A stretch of DNA of 64,000 nucleotides from Nonomuraea gerenzanensis (GTDB lineage: Bacteria; Actinomycetota; Actinomycetes; Streptosporangiales; Streptosporangiaceae): NCBI RefSeq assembly GCF_020215645.1, contig NZ_CP084058.1, forward strand, positions 2,418,001 to 2,482,000, read 5' to 3'. A program made the translations under genes and the position numbers. The notes beneath the pieces were generated by a model. The model ran no database searches, was not told where the DNA came from, and saw nothing but the letters and a program-made list of their open reading frames with translations. Within the stretch, counting starts at the first letter, position 1; each line of letters opens with the position of its first letter. Below are positions 34,722 to 47,847 of this stretch, piece after piece.

Positions 34722-35611
34722 CGCTTCGGCACCGGGATGCGCATCAGGTCGCGGGCCGTCACCACCTCGCCGTCGAAGCTGCGGCGTACCTCCTCGACGA
34801 AGGACGGCTCGTCGGCGAAGCCGTACCGCTCGGAGAAGTGCGTGAGCACCAGCCGCCGCACGCCCGCGTCGGCCGCCACGACCCCCGCCTCGAACGCCGT
34901 CAGATGCCCGTACTCCTTGGCCAGCGCGCTCTCGGCGGACAGGAACGTGGTCTCGATCACCAGCAGGTCCACCCCGGAGGCCAGCTCGAAGACGGAGTCG
35001 CAGAGCCGGGTGTCCATCACGAACGCCGCGCTCTGGCCCGGCCTGGGCACGCTGCACTCCGCCAGCGTGATCCCGCGGACGGAGCCGGTGCGCTGCAGCT
35101 CGCCGATCTCGGGGCCGCGGATGCCGTGGGCGGCCAGCTTCTCGGGCAGCATGCGGCGGCCGGCCGGCTCCTGGACGCGGTAGCCGTACGACTCGACGGG
35201 GTGTGACAGGCGGCGTGCGATGAGCGGCCCGACGCCGGCGAGGTCGCCGGACAGGGGATGCTCGGCGATGACGTCCGTGTCGGCGAACGCGGCGGCGTGG
35301 CGCAGCCGCCGCCAGTAGTGCTCGCCCGAGCCGGGGAAGAGCGCGCGCACCGGGTGCCGCACCCGGTCGCGGGCGATGCGCTGGACGACGCCCGGCACGC
35401 CCAGGCAGTGGTCGCCGTGGAAGTGCGTCAGGCACAGCCAGTGCACGTCGTTCGCGCTCAGCCCGGCGTGCACCATCTGCCGCTGCGTGCCCTCGCCCGG
35501 GTCGAACAGGAAGCCCTGCCCGTCCCAGCGCAGAAGGTAGCCGTTGTGGTTACGGTGTCGGGTAGGAACGGCGCTGGACGTGCCCAGCACCACGAGTTCA
35601 CGTGAGGACAC
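34694..35611 (-). CDS. rnz: Ribonuclease Z (tRNA 3'-endonuclease)
   Basis: 305 aa metallo-beta-lactamase-fold nuclease that removes tRNA 3' trailers. It starts [20 protein letters not shown], which matches the N-terminus of actinobacterial RNase Z and fixes the GTG at 35611. The zinc motif HFHGDH is at residues 63-68, followed by [20 protein letters not shown] near the C-terminus is the family's second His motif. The gene is divergent from ogt with a single base between the two start codons. Confidence 0.93.
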   Translation of the reverse strand: MSSRELVVLGTSSAVPTRHRNHNGYLLRWDGQGFLFDPGEGTQRQMVHAGLSANDVHWLCLTHFHGDHCLGVPGVVQRIARDRVRHPVRALFPGSGEHYWRRLRHAAAFADTDVIAEHPLSGDLAGVGPLIARRLSHPVESYGYRVQEPAGRRMLPEKLAAHGIRGPEIGELQRTGSVRGITLAECSVPRPGQSAAFVMDTRLCDSVFELASGVDLLVIETTFLSAESALAKEYGHLTAFEAGVVAADAGVRRLVLTHFSERYGFADEPSFVEEVRRSFDGEVVTARDLMRIPVPKRQASHAPAR

Positions 35612-35612
35612 G

Positions 35613-36125
35613 ATGACCACCACGGTTGCCTTCGCCGAGGTGCCCACGCCTGTGGGCCCGTTCGTGCTGGGCGTCACCGAGACCGGCCTCGTCGCGTCGG
35701 GCTGGGGGTCCCGCGCCCGGCTGGCGGGCCGGCTCGACCTGGCTGAGGTTCATGATGCGGATCGTACGGCCTGCGTGGTCGCCGAGCTGAACGCTTATTT
35801 CGCGGGCGAGCTGAAGACCTTCGAGACGCCGATCGACTGGCGGCTCATGTCGGGCTCGCGGCTGCGCGTGCTCCAGGCCCTGCATCGGGTCCCGTACGGC
35901 AAGACCGTCACCTACGGCGAGCTGGCCAGGCTGAGCGGCTCCAGCGTGCCCGCGCGGGGCATCGGCTCGATCATGGGCTCCAACCCGATCCCGATCGTCG
36001 TGCCCTGTCACCGGGTGATCGCGGGCAGCGGGCTGGGCGGGTTCAGCGGCGGCGAGGGCGTGGAGACCAAGCGGTGGTTGCTGACTCATGAGGGATACCT
36101 GCAACCGACGCTGCTCGATCTCTAG
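35613..36125 (+). CDS. ogt: Methylated-DNA--[protein]-cysteine S-methyltransferase
   Basis: 170 aa suicide repair protein that removes alkyl groups from O6-guanine. The active site is in [20 protein letters not shown] (acceptor Cys in PCHRV), and the Arg finger/HTH region is [17 protein letters not shown] at 35613 with GAGGA upstream. It precedes miaA by 12 bases and may share its transcript. Confidence 0.95.
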   Translation: MTTTVAFAEVPTPVGPFVLGVTETGLVASGWGSRARLAGRLDLAEVHDADRTACVVAELNAYFAGELKTFETPIDWRLMSGSRLRVLQALHRVPYGKTVTYGELARLSGSSVPARGIGSIMGSNPIPIVVPCHRVIAGSGLGGFSGGEGVETKRWLLTHEGYLQPTLLDL

Positions 36126-36137
36126 CAAACTGGTCGG

Positions 36138-37043
36138 GTGCCTCAGCAGCCAGTCATCGCCGTCGTGGGCCCCACGGCCGCAGGAAAGTCCGATCTCGCC
36201 GTGGATCTCGCCCTCAGGCTGGGCGGCGAGTGCGTCAACGCCGACTCCATGCAGCTCTACCGCGGCATGGACATCGGCACGGCCAAGCTGACCGAGCAGG
36301 AGCGGCGCGGGGTGCCGCACCACCTGCTGGACGTCTGGGACGTGACGGTCACGGCCAGCGTGGCCGAGTACCAGAAGCTGGCCAGGGCGGTCATCGACGC
36401 CGTCGAGGTGCCCGTGCTGGTCGGCGGCAGCGGCCTGTACGTGCGGGCGGCCATCGACGAGCTGGAGTTCCCCGGCACGGAGCCGGAGATCAGGGCCCGG
36501 CTGGAGGCGGAGCTGGCCGAGCGCGGCCCCGCCCCGCTGTACGAGCGGCTGCGCGAGCGCGACCCGGCCGCGGCCGCGGCGATCCTGCCGAGCAACGGCC
36601 GCCGCATCGTGCGGGCCCTGGAGGTGATCGAGCTGTCCGGCCGCCCGTTCTCGGCCACGATGCCCTCCTACGACGCCGTGTACCCGAGCGTCCAGATCGG
36701 GCTGGAGGTGCCCAGGCCGGAGCTGGACGCGCGGATCGAGCTGAGGGTCGAGCGCATGTGGGCGGCGGGGCTGGTGGACGAGGTGCGCGCGCTGCTCGAT
36801 CAGGGGCTGGCCGAGGGGCGTACGGCCAGCCGCGCACTCGGCTACGCGCAGGTGATCCGCTTCCTGGAGGGCGAGTGGAGCGAGGAGCAGGCGATGACCG
36901 AGACGGTCAGGCTGACCAGGCGGTTCGCCCGGCGGCAGGAGTCGTGGTTCCGGCGTGACCCGCGGGTCTGCTGGCTGCCCTACGACGCTCCGGACCTGCT
37001 TGACCGGTCCCTCGCGCGAATCCCGGGACACGCGTGCGAATAA
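36138..37043 (+). CDS. miaA: tRNA dimethylallyltransferase MiaA
   Basis: 301 aa. MiaA transfers the dimethylallyl group to N6 of A37 in tRNAs reading U-starting codons, making the substrate for MiaB. P-loop GPTAAGKSDLA, NADSMQLYRGMDIGTAKL, PHHLLDVWD, VLVGGSGLYVRA and the C-terminal ASRALGYAQVIRFL identify it. Start is GTG at 36138. Confidence 0.97.
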   Translation: MPQQPVIAVVGPTAAGKSDLAVDLALRLGGECVNADSMQLYRGMDIGTAKLTEQERRGVPHHLLDVWDVTVTASVAEYQKLARAVIDAVEVPVLVGGSGLYVRAAIDELEFPGTEPEIRARLEAELAERGPAPLYERLRERDPAAAAAILPSNGRRIVRALEVIELSGRPFSATMPSYDAVYPSVQIGLEVPRPELDARIELRVERMWAAGLVDEVRALLDQGLAEGRTASRALGYAQVIRFLEGEWSEEQAMTETVRLTRRFARRQESWFRRDPRVCWLPYDAPDLLDRSLARIPGHACE

Positions 37044-37046
37044 ACT
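37041..37046 (+). promoter_or_regulatory. -10 of a leaderless dapF promoter
   Basis: TAAACT six bases before the dapF ATG; its first three bases are the miaA stop codon. It would let dapF be transcribed independently. Confidence 0.45.
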
Positions 37047-37052
37047 TCCTCA

Positions 37053-37865
37053 ATGCGCTTTCTCAAGGGGCACGGCACCGAGAACGATTTCGTCATCCTG
37101 CCCGATCCCGACGGCGTGGTCGACGTGTCGGCCTCGCTCGTCGCCAAGATCTGTGACAGGAGAGCCGGCCTCGGCGCCGACGGCGTGCTCCGCGTGGCCC
37201 GCGCCAAGGACAGCCATGAGGTGAGCGAGCAGGCCTCGCAGGCCGAGTGGTTCATGGACTACCACAACTCCGACGGCAGCGTGGCCGAGATGTGCGGCAA
37301 CGGCGTGCGCGTGTTCGCCCGCTACCTGCTCGAGGCGGGGCTGGAGCACGGCTCGGAGTTCGCGATCGCGACCAGGGGCGGGCTGCGCCAGGTGCGCATC
37401 GAGCCGAACGGCGACGTCACGGTGGACATGGGCAAGCCCGTCGTGCACGGCGAGAGCGTGGCCATGCTGGGCGGGCACGAGTATCCCGGGATCTGCGTCG
37501 ACATGGGCAACCCCCACCTGGCGTGCTCGATCGGCGACCCCGTCGCCCAGCTCGACCTCACCCACCAGCCCGGGTTCGACACCACGGTCTTCCCCGCCGG
37601 GGTCAACGTCGAGTTGTTCAACCCGGTCGGCGTCAGCCGCGCCGTCATGCGCGTCTTCGAGCGCGGCTCGGGCGAGACCCGCTCCTGCGGCACCGGCGCG
37701 GTGGCCACGGCCGTCGCCGCCGCGCACCTGTCGGGCGACACCACCGGCACGTGGACGGTCGAGGTGCTGGGCGGCACGCTCACCGTGATCCTCGACGAGG
37801 AGACCAGCTACCTGTCCGGCCCCGCGGTGATCGTGGCCAGCGGCGAACTGACGCTTGCAGAATGA
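37053..37865 (+). CDS. dapF: Diaminopimelate epimerase
   Basis: 270 aa enzyme that converts LL- to meso-diaminopimelate for lysine and peptidoglycan synthesis. The two catalytic cysteines are in EMCGNGVRVF (about residue 80) and RSCGTGAVATA (about residue 212); GHGTENDFVIL at the start and NPHLACSI are also typical. In many actinobacteria hflX follows dapF; here it does not. Confidence 0.97.
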   Translation: MRFLKGHGTENDFVILPDPDGVVDVSASLVAKICDRRAGLGADGVLRVARAKDSHEVSEQASQAEWFMDYHNSDGSVAEMCGNGVRVFARYLLEAGLEHGSEFAIATRGGLRQVRIEPNGDVTVDMGKPVVHGESVAMLGGHEYPGICVDMGNPHLACSIGDPVAQLDLTHQPGFDTTVFPAGVNVELFNPVGVSRAVMRVFERGSGETRSCGTGAVATAVAAAHLSGDTTGTWTVEVLGGTLTVILDEETSYLSGPAVIVASGELTLAE

Positions 37866-37913
37866 AGTTCTAATGGGGGATGCTGGGTCTACTTCGCGAA
37901 CTGAGAGGTGGAC

Positions 37914-38675
37914 ATGGCAGACCCCCGCACCACCGCCATACAGGTGAAGAACCCGATCGGCCAGTTCGGCGGCGGCTTCATGATCTCCCGAGAGGTCAAG
38001 GCCATCTGCGAGGAGTACGGCCTCGGCGCCCGCGAGGTCTACTTCAGGGGCCGCTGCGGCGTGCTCGGCGAGTGCGACGCCGACGTGGTCACGGCCGTCG
38101 CCGTCTTCTTCCCCGCCGCGCACGTCGAGGAGTGCTGGAACGGCGGCCGCAAGCTCCCCGTCGAGCGGGCCGTCGAGCTCTACGCCGAGGCCTGCCAGGC
38201 GTGGGGCCGGCGCAAGCTGGGCGGCTACCAGGGCTGCGCCAGGCTCGCCGAGCTGCTGGAGCCGGTCGTCGAGCAGGCCTCGCCGGTGGGCGCGCCGCTC
38301 TTCGCGGGCTGGCGGGCCGTGCCGCTGCCGGACGACCCGCCCGCCAGGGCCACTCAGCTCATGCACGTCGTCCGCGAGCTGCGCGGCGGCCTGCACGCCA
38401 ACGCCGTGCTCGCGGCCGGGCTGCACCCGCTGGAGGCGACGCTGGCAGGCGACCACACCGGGACGCCGTTCGGGCAGGGGCAGTCGATGGGCGAGGCCGT
38501 CGCCAAGTTCTTCACCTGGCCGGAGCCGTACGCCAAGCCGGGCCCCGACGTGCTCGCGCGGCGCGCGGCGGTGGAGGAGACGACGGACGACCTCATGGCG
38601 CCGGTCTTTTCGGTCCTGACGGACAGCGAATCGGACGAGCTGATCGAGCTTCTGCGTTTTGGGCACGCTCGTTGA
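37914..38675 (+). CDS. SCO6745-like family protein (function unknown)
   Basis: 253 aa, helical. YFRGRCGVLGECDADVVTAV, then PAAHVEECWNGG, and HVVRELRGGLHANAVLAAGL match the pattern of the actinobacterial SCO6745-like family, whose role is unknown. ATG at 37914 with GAGAGGTGG upstream, 48 bases after dapF. No signal peptide or membrane helix. Confidence 0.65.
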   Translation: MADPRTTAIQVKNPIGQFGGGFMISREVKAICEEYGLGAREVYFRGRCGVLGECDADVVTAVAVFFPAAHVEECWNGGRKLPVERAVELYAEACQAWGRRKLGGYQGCARLAELLEPVVEQASPVGAPLFAGWRAVPLPDDPPARATQLMHVVRELRGGLHANAVLAAGLHPLEATLAGDHTGTPFGQGQSMGEAVAKFFTWPEPYAKPGPDVLARRAAVEETTDDLMAPVFSVLTDSESDELIELLRFGHAR

Positions 38676-38694
38676 CCTGGCAGACTGACTGCCC

Positions 38695-40971
38695 ATGGAC
38701 GTGGACATCTGGGCCTGGGTCGGCGAAACCCAGCAGCAGCTTTCCGAGGCGGGCAACGTTGGCCTCGCCATGGCGCTGGGAGACCTTCCCGCACAGGCCT
38801 ATGAGGGCCGATATCCGCAGCTCGACGTCATGGCCCCGGCCATCGCGCAGCAGGCAGAGGCCCTGGAGCTGCCCTGGCTCGAGTTCTACGCCCGCTACTG
38901 GCACCTGATCGGCCGCATCGGCGACCGTGCCCAGGGCGCGGTCGCCATCGACGACGCTCAGCAGCTGCTCGCGTTCGCCCAGCGCGAAGACGTGCGCGAA
39001 TGCCCGGCGGTCCCGGCCGCCGTCGAGGCGCTGGCCATCGTCTGGGCCAACACCGACGGCCCCGGCTACGCCACCGACCGGCTGGAGACGCTCGGCGCCT
39101 ACCTCGAGAGCACCACCCCGGAGAAGCCGGCCTTCGCCGGGCTCGTGACCCAGTACGTCGCGGCCCTCGTCGACGCCGGCAAGCCGGGCGAGGCCGTCAC
39201 CTACGCCGAGTCGGCCGTCGAGCGGCTGCGCACCGCCGGGCGCGAGGCCAGCTGGGAGCTGGGCGCCGAGAGCGCCCGCGCGCTGCTGGCCGCGGGCCGC
39301 GCCGACGACGCGCTCAACGCGCTGCAGGCCGCCGCCGGGTTCCAGGCCGACGACCCGGTCGCCAAGGAGCACCGCGACGGCGTGCGCCGGGCGCTCATCC
39401 TGGCCACGCTGGGCCGGATCGCCGAGGCCGTCGACGCGCTGCCCGACCTCGACGTGGTGGGCGAGCACCCGCGCGTGTGGGTGGAGTGGACCCAGGCCGT
39501 CAACAAGCTGGCCGGCTCCGCGCAGATCACCAACACCTGGCAGCTCGGCCGGGTCCTGCGCCAGTGGATGGACTACTTCGGCATGATGGGCGGCTACCGC
39601 TCGCGCGTCGAGCTCGCGCTGGTCGCGGGCGAGCTGGCCATCGGCAGGCAGGGCGTGTGGCAGGCCAGGCTGCTGGCCGACCTGGCCGAGTCCGGCAGCG
39701 CCGAGCTGCGCCAGACCGGCGACCTGACCGAGCGCATCACCGCGCTGCGGGCCACCGCCGACGCCACCGCCGAGCCCGAGGCCCCCGGCCCCGTGGCGGA
39801 GCGGGTGGGCCTGTTCGACGCCGCCGACGGCTTCAACGCCGACCCCGAGAAGTGGGTCGGCTGGCTGGCCCCGCTGTCCGGTGAGGACATCGAGGCCACC
39901 CGCCGCCACACCACCACGCTCGGTTTCCTGGGCTACCCGGCCACCGGCGCCGACATCTACTGGAAGCTGCTCGTCGACAGCGGCGACCTCGCCACCGCCG
40001 ACTCCGACGACGTGGCCTACCTGACCACGCTGCTCATCGAGGCCCGCCAGGACGAGCGCCTGGAGCAGATGGCCGCCCTGCTGCCGCACGCCGCCCAGCA
40101 CCTCACGCTGGCCAGGCTGCACAGCGCCCGCGAGCGCTGGCAGGAGACGGTCGACGCGGCCGAGCACGCCATCCACGCCGGTGCCGGCATCGAGGCCCGC
40201 CGCCTGCTGTCGGGCGCCGCCCAGCAGCTCGACGCCAACGCCAGGGGCGCCGAGGTGCTGCTGGAGGTGCTCGACGAGCTGACCGACGAGGACGTCTGGC
40301 GCATGATCGTCATGGCCACCTCGGCGGAGGACTGGGAGACCGTCCGCAAGGGCGCCGCCAAGATCGGCATGCCGATCAAGTCCACCGAGGGGCCGATCGA
40401 GGAGGAGATGGGCCTGATCCGGCTCATCCTGCCCGCACCCGACGGCGGCCAGCGCCAGGTCCTGTCCATCCGCACCGGCCCCGCCACCGCCCGGCTCGCC
40501 CTGCCGCAGCCGCGCGGCATGGAGTACAACGCGGGCGACCTGGTCGTCTTCGACCCTCAGCTCCTGGAGCCCGTCCCGGACGACCCCCAGGAGCAGCAGA
40601 ACTTCGTGCCGCCGTTCGCCGCCGTCCGCATCCTGCGGCCCGGCGGCTACACCAGCTACTTCTTCGACGGCGCCGCGCCGAGCGAGGAGGACTGGGCGGA
40701 GTTCACCGAGGTCATGGCCGAGCGCGGCTGGCCGATGTGGGTCTACAGCGACGAGAACTACACCGTCACCCACCCGACCAGCAGCGAGCCGCTGCCGGGC
40801 GTGTTCGGCTGGGTCGCGGTGCCGCCGGACGTGTCGCCCTCCGAGGTCGACGCGCTGCTCGACGACGCCACCGAGCGGTGGGTGCACCCGCTGGCCTGGC
40901 TCGACCTGGCCCGCGAGATCGACGTCGAGGTCGAGCGGCACGAGCGGATCGTCAAGGAGTACGGGCTGTAG
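38695..40971 (+). CDS. Large TPR-like repeat protein of unknown function
   Basis: 758 aa. The first 580 residues are a succession of helix pairs with TPR-like spacing (for example ALVDAGKPGEAVTYAESAVE and ESARALLAAGRADDALNALQ). The C-terminal 170 residues are a mixed domain (YNAGDLVVFDPQLLEPVPDD, then WPMWVYSDENYTVTHPTSSE) that I do not recognise. No signal peptide or membrane helix; cytoplasmic and probably a scaffold for protein contacts. The gene starts 19 bases after the previous stop. Confidence 0.8.
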   Translation: MDVDIWAWVGETQQQLSEAGNVGLAMALGDLPAQAYEGRYPQLDVMAPAIAQQAEALELPWLEFYARYWHLIGRIGDRAQGAVAIDDAQQLLAFAQREDVRECPAVPAAVEALAIVWANTDGPGYATDRLETLGAYLESTTPEKPAFAGLVTQYVAALVDAGKPGEAVTYAESAVERLRTAGREASWELGAESARALLAAGRADDALNALQAAAGFQADDPVAKEHRDGVRRALILATLGRIAEAVDALPDLDVVGEHPRVWVEWTQAVNKLAGSAQITNTWQLGRVLRQWMDYFGMMGGYRSRVELALVAGELAIGRQGVWQARLLADLAESGSAELRQTGDLTERITALRATADATAEPEAPGPVAERVGLFDAADGFNADPEKWVGWLAPLSGEDIEATRRHTTTLGFLGYPATGADIYWKLLVDSGDLATADSDDVAYLTTLLIEARQDERLEQMAALLPHAAQHLTLARLHSARERWQETVDAAEHAIHAGAGIEARRLLSGAAQQLDANARGAEVLLEVLDELTDEDVWRMIVMATSAEDWETVRKGAAKIGMPIKSTEGPIEEEMGLIRLILPAPDGGQRQVLSIRTGPATARLALPQPRGMEYNAGDLVVFDPQLLEPVPDDPQEQQNFVPPFAAVRILRPGGYTSYFFDGAAPSEEDWAEFTEVMAERGWPMWVYSDENYTVTHPTSSEPLPGVFGWVAVPPDVSPSEVDALLDDATERWVHPLAWLDLAREIDVEVERHERIVKEYGL

Positions 40972-40985
40972 GTCCGTCGCAGTCA

Positions 40986-41089
40986 CGGGCGGCTCGCCGG
41001 TGGCGGGCCGCCTCGCGCGGGAACGGTTCGCCGATGGCGGACCACCTCTCACGCGGGGGCGGCTCGCCGATGGCGGGCCGCCTTTCGCG
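40986..41089. repeat. Three imperfect 32-36 bp repeats after the TPR-like gene
   Basis: Units at 40986-41017, 41018-41053 and 41054-41089 share CGGGGGCGGCTCGCCGATGG and GCGGGCCGCCT. They lie 15 bases after the stop of the TPR-like gene, in the 250-bp gap before the SDR gene. Confidence 0.8.
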
Positions 41090-41223
41090 TTCCTTGTGAC
41101 GCCGCCGCGATCACTCGCGGTGCGAGGCCGACCCCCGGCGGTGCGAAGCAAGCCCTTGCTGTGCCATCCTCCCCGAGAAGACCCGCACCGGAGTGCGGCG
41201 GGCTGTGGAAGGAGCGCGAATCA

Positions 41224-42012
41224 GTGGGTGACGTGCGGAGTACGGATCCAGGCGTGCTGGAGCGGTTCCGGCTCGACGGCAAGGTGGCGATCGTCACCGG
41301 GGCGTCCGCGGGGCTGGGGGTGGCGTTCGCCCGCGGCCTGGCCGAGGCGGGCGCCGACGTGGTGGTCTGCGCCCGGCGCAAGGAGCGGCTGGAGGAGACG
41401 CGCAAGCTCGTCGAGCAGGCCGGCCGCCGCTGCCTGGCCGTGCCCGCCGACGTGTCACGCCCCGAGGACTGCGACGCGGTCGTGGCCGCCGCCGTCGAGG
41501 CCATGGGCTCCGTGGACGTGCTGGTCAACAACGCCGGGGTCGGCACGGCCGTGCCCGCGCTGCGCGAGACCCCCGAGCAGTTCCGCCAGGTCGTCGAGAT
41601 CAACCTGCACGGCACGTACTGGATGGCGCAGGCGTGCGCCCGCGTCATGCGGCCGGGCTCCTCGATCGTCAACATCGGCAGCATCCTCGGCGAGACCACG
41701 GCGGGGCTGCCCCAGGCCGCCTACAGCGCCTCCAAGGCCGGGGTGGTGGGGCTGACGCGCGACCTGGCCCAGCAGTGGACCGGGCGGCGCGGCATCCGGG
41801 TCAACTGCTTGGAGCCCGGCTTCTTCGCCTCGGAGATGACCGAGCAGTACAAGCCGGGCTACCTGGAGCAGATGATGGAGTCGCGGGTGGTGATGAAGCG
41901 GGCTGGGGATCCGGCCGAGCTGGTGGCGGCGGCGGTGTTCCTGGCGAGCGACGCCGCCTCGTACATCACCGGGGTGACGCTGCCGGTGGACGGCGGGATC
42001 TTGATCACGTAG
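41224..42012 (+). CDS. SDR family NAD(P)-dependent oxidoreductase
   Basis: 262 aa classical short-chain dehydrogenase: cofactor motif TGASAGLGVAF, NNAGVG, catalytic Ser in VNIGSILGE and YxxxK as YSASK, then PGFFASEM and the C-terminal DAASYITGVTLPVDGG. Substrate unknown; similarity to gluconate 5-dehydrogenase or 3-oxoacyl reductase types is possible. I start at the GTG at 41224 (AAGGAG nine bases upstream). Apparently a single-gene transcript. Confidence 0.9.
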   Translation: MGDVRSTDPGVLERFRLDGKVAIVTGASAGLGVAFARGLAEAGADVVVCARRKERLEETRKLVEQAGRRCLAVPADVSRPEDCDAVVAAAVEAMGSVDVLVNNAGVGTAVPALRETPEQFRQVVEINLHGTYWMAQACARVMRPGSSIVNIGSILGETTAGLPQAAYSASKAGVVGLTRDLAQQWTGRRGIRVNCLEPGFFASEMTEQYKPGYLEQMMESRVVMKRAGDPAELVAAAVFLASDAASYITGVTLPVDGGILIT

Positions 42013-42210
42013 CTCCTCGAGGCCGGGGAGTACTTCTCTTGAGCGTGGGAACCACGTCGGAGGCATGAGCTTCCCCTCGACGAGCCGCACGCCCATCCCG
42101 AGCGCTGGGATGAGGCCGTGGCCATGGCTTCGCGTGGTCAAGTGATCACTGTGACAGGCGCACTCCCGGCGCTGAGGGCAGCGACCGTCCTGATCGGTTC
42201 GCCCCTGCGA

Positions 42211-43209
42211 TCACTTGGGCAGCAGGTCATTGTGTGCGGCCAGGAAGCCGGCGTGGAAGCGCGTCCTGGCGCCCAGTCGCTCGCACAACACCTGCACCCG
42301 CCGCTGCACCGTACGCGGGCTCAACCCGAGCTGACGCGCGATGGCGTCATCCTTCATCCCCGCCGCCAGCAGCGCCAGCACCTCCTCGTCCGGCCCGCGC
42401 CGGTCCTGTTCCAGGCCGTCCGGGGTGAGGCGGAGCGGGACGGCGGCCCGCCACAGCGTCTCGAACAGGCCCACCAGGGCGTCCAGGAGGGCCGACGGGT
42501 GGACGACGAGGGCGCTCTCCACGGCGCTGTCCACGGCGCGGTCCTCGTCGGAGGCCAGGGGGAGGATGGCGGTGCGGGCGTCGGCGATGGCCAGCTTGAC
42601 CGGCACGGGGCCGAGCCTGGCCTGCTCGCCGTCGGCGATGGCGCGGCGGGTGTGGGCCAGCATGCCGGGCTGCTCGAAGGCGAGCGGGCTGTAGATGCCG
42701 CGGGTGACGGGCGCGCCCTGGCGGGCGGCGCGGCGGCGGTTCTCGCGGTCGTCGCTGATGTCCACGGCGTACGGCGGATGCACCAGCACCAGCATCTCCT
42801 GGGTGGCGTTGCGTTCGAGCTGGAGGTAGCGCCTGGCCACCGCGTCGCGGCCGGTCACCACCTCCAGGACCTCCTCCGGGTGCGGCCCGCCGCGGTCGGC
42901 GACCTCGGTGGCCAGGAGGGCGGCGGCGGCGCGGCTGTGGGTCAGCTCCTCCTGACGGCGGGCGACGAGGATGTCGACGGCGAGGTCAGGGGGAGTGGCG
43001 ACGAGGCGGAGCGGGCGGCCGGCCACGCGGGAGATCAGGCCGAGGTCCTCCAGCCTGGGCAGCATGCGGCGGATGGCGGCGGCCGACGAGCCGGTCTCGG
43101 CGGCCAGCTCGCTGAGCGTCGCGGGGCCGTGCCTGAGCAGGGCACGGTAGGCCGTCTCCTCGGCGACGGTGACGCCGAGCCCTTCGAGTAAGCGCCGCTG
43201 CTGGGCCAT
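42211..43209 (-). CDS. Transcriptional regulator: TrmB/ArsR-like N-terminal HTH and LuxR-type C-terminal HTH
   Basis: 332 aa. The N-terminal winged helix (EETAYRALLRHGPATLSELA, then IRRMLPRLEDLGLISRV) is followed by a PLD-like middle region and a C-terminal LuxR-type HTH (EVLALLAAGMKDDAIARQLG, then LSPRTVQRRVQVLCERLGA). This double-HTH layout is common in actinobacteria for regulators of secondary metabolism or stress; its targets are unknown. ATG at 43209 with AAAGGGA upstream. Divergent from the acetyltransferase gene, 46 bp apart. Confidence 0.85.
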   Translation of the reverse strand: MAQQRRLLEGLGVTVAEETAYRALLRHGPATLSELAAETGSSAAAIRRMLPRLEDLGLISRVAGRPLRLVATPPDLAVDILVARRQEELTHSRAAAALLATEVADRGGPHPEEVLEVVTGRDAVARRYLQLERNATQEMLVLVHPPYAVDISDDRENRRRAARQGAPVTRGIYSPLAFEQPGMLAHTRRAIADGEQARLGPVPVKLAIADARTAILPLASDEDRAVDSAVESALVVHPSALLDALVGLFETLWRAAVPLRLTPDGLEQDRRGPDEEVLALLAAGMKDDAIARQLGLSPRTVQRRVQVLCERLGARTRFHAGFLAAHNDLLPK

Positions 43210-43242
43210 ATGTCCCTTTCCCACGCCAGCTCAGCGTACTGG

Positions 43243-43248
43243 TACGTT
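43243..43248 (+). promoter_or_regulatory. -10 of a leaderless promoter (acetyltransferase gene)
   Basis: TACGTT exactly seven bases before the ATG at 43256, the same arrangement as gluA and the response regulator. Confidence 0.6.
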
Positions 43249-43255
43249 GTCGCGA

Positions 43256-43873
43256 ATGATCTCCCCTTATGTGCGTTCGTACCAGCCCCAGGATCTGGAC
43301 GCGGTCTACGACATCTGCGTGCGCACCGCCGACGCCGGTGGCGACGCCCGCGGGCAGTACGCCTCGGACCGGCTCATGGGCGACCTGTTCGCCGCCCCGT
43401 ACGTGCTCCTCGAACCCGAGCACGCGCACGTGGTGGACGACGGCGCGGGCAACGCCGTCGGCTACATCGTGGGCACCGCCGACACCGAGCGGTTCGTCCG
43501 CCGTTACCGCGAGGAGTGGATCCCCCGGGCGGACCTGCCGCTGCCCGCCGATCCGCCCGTCACGCCGGACGACCACATGCTGGCCCTGCACCACCGGCCC
43601 GAGCGGATGATCCTGCCCGAGCTGGCGGGGCACCCGGCGCACCTGCACATCGACCTGCTGCCCGGCTGGCAGGGCCGGGGCTGGGGACGCCGGCTCATGG
43701 GCGCCTTCGTGGACGGCCTGCGCGAGGCAGGGGTCAAGGGGCTGCACCTGAGCATGCTGACCAGCAACGTGGCGGCGCGGGCCTTCTACGACCGGCTGGG
43801 GTTCGCGGAGCTGGCCGTGCCCGGCGCCGGAGTGGTCACCTATCTCGTACGGGACACCTCGCCCGTGCGGTAG
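43256..43873 (+). CDS. GNAT family N-acetyltransferase
   Basis: 205 aa. IRSYQPQDLDAVYDIC-like N-terminus (here VRSYQPQDLDAVYDIC), the acetyl-CoA loop LLPGWQGRGWGRRLMGAFVD (Q/RxxGxG/A), and NVAARAFYDRLGF. The central region with HHRPERMILPELAGHPAHLH resembles the GCN5/O-GlcNAcase-associated acetyltransferases of actinobacteria. Substrate unknown. It is followed 82 bp later by the dimethylglycine oxidase gene. Confidence 0.88.
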   Translation: MISPYVRSYQPQDLDAVYDICVRTADAGGDARGQYASDRLMGDLFAAPYVLLEPEHAHVVDDGAGNAVGYIVGTADTERFVRRYREEWIPRADLPLPADPPVTPDDHMLALHHRPERMILPELAGHPAHLHIDLLPGWQGRGWGRRLMGAFVDGLREAGVKGLHLSMLTSNVAARAFYDRLGFAELAVPGAGVVTYLVRDTSPVR

Positions 43874-43899
43874 CTCTTGTTCCGGCGGGTCCTGGACTC

Positions 43900-47604
<3,705 letters not shown>

Positions 47605-47605
<1 letters not shown>

Positions 47606-47847
47606 TGCTGCTGCTCGACTGCCCGCACTGCGGCCCCCGCGACGAGAACGAGTTCCACTACGGCGGCCAGGCCGGGGTCCCCTACCCGGCGGGCGAGACC
47701 ACCGACGAGGAGTGGGCCGCCTACGTCTTCGTCCGCGACAACCCCAAGGGCTGGTTCCGCGAGCGCTGGTTCCACGTGCACGGCTGCCGGACCTGGTTCA
47801 CCGTCGAGCGGCACACGGTCACCCACGAGATCAGGAAACCCGGATGA
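47605..47847 (+). CDS. soxD: Sarcosine oxidase subunit delta
   Basis: 80 aa zinc-binding subunit. MLLLDCPHCGPRDENEFHYG at the start gives Cys6 and Cys9, and FHVHGCRTWF supplies the His and Cys61 that complete the zinc site. ATG overlaps the soxB stop by one base (TGATG), and its own stop overlaps the soxA ATG. Confidence 0.95.

Noticed and set aside
42139..42217. Inverted repeat CAAGTGATC ... GATCACTTG between two convergent genes
   Set aside because: The arms are 61 bases apart and contain the self-palindrome TGATCA. A stable terminator is not convincing, and one arm overlaps a stop codon.
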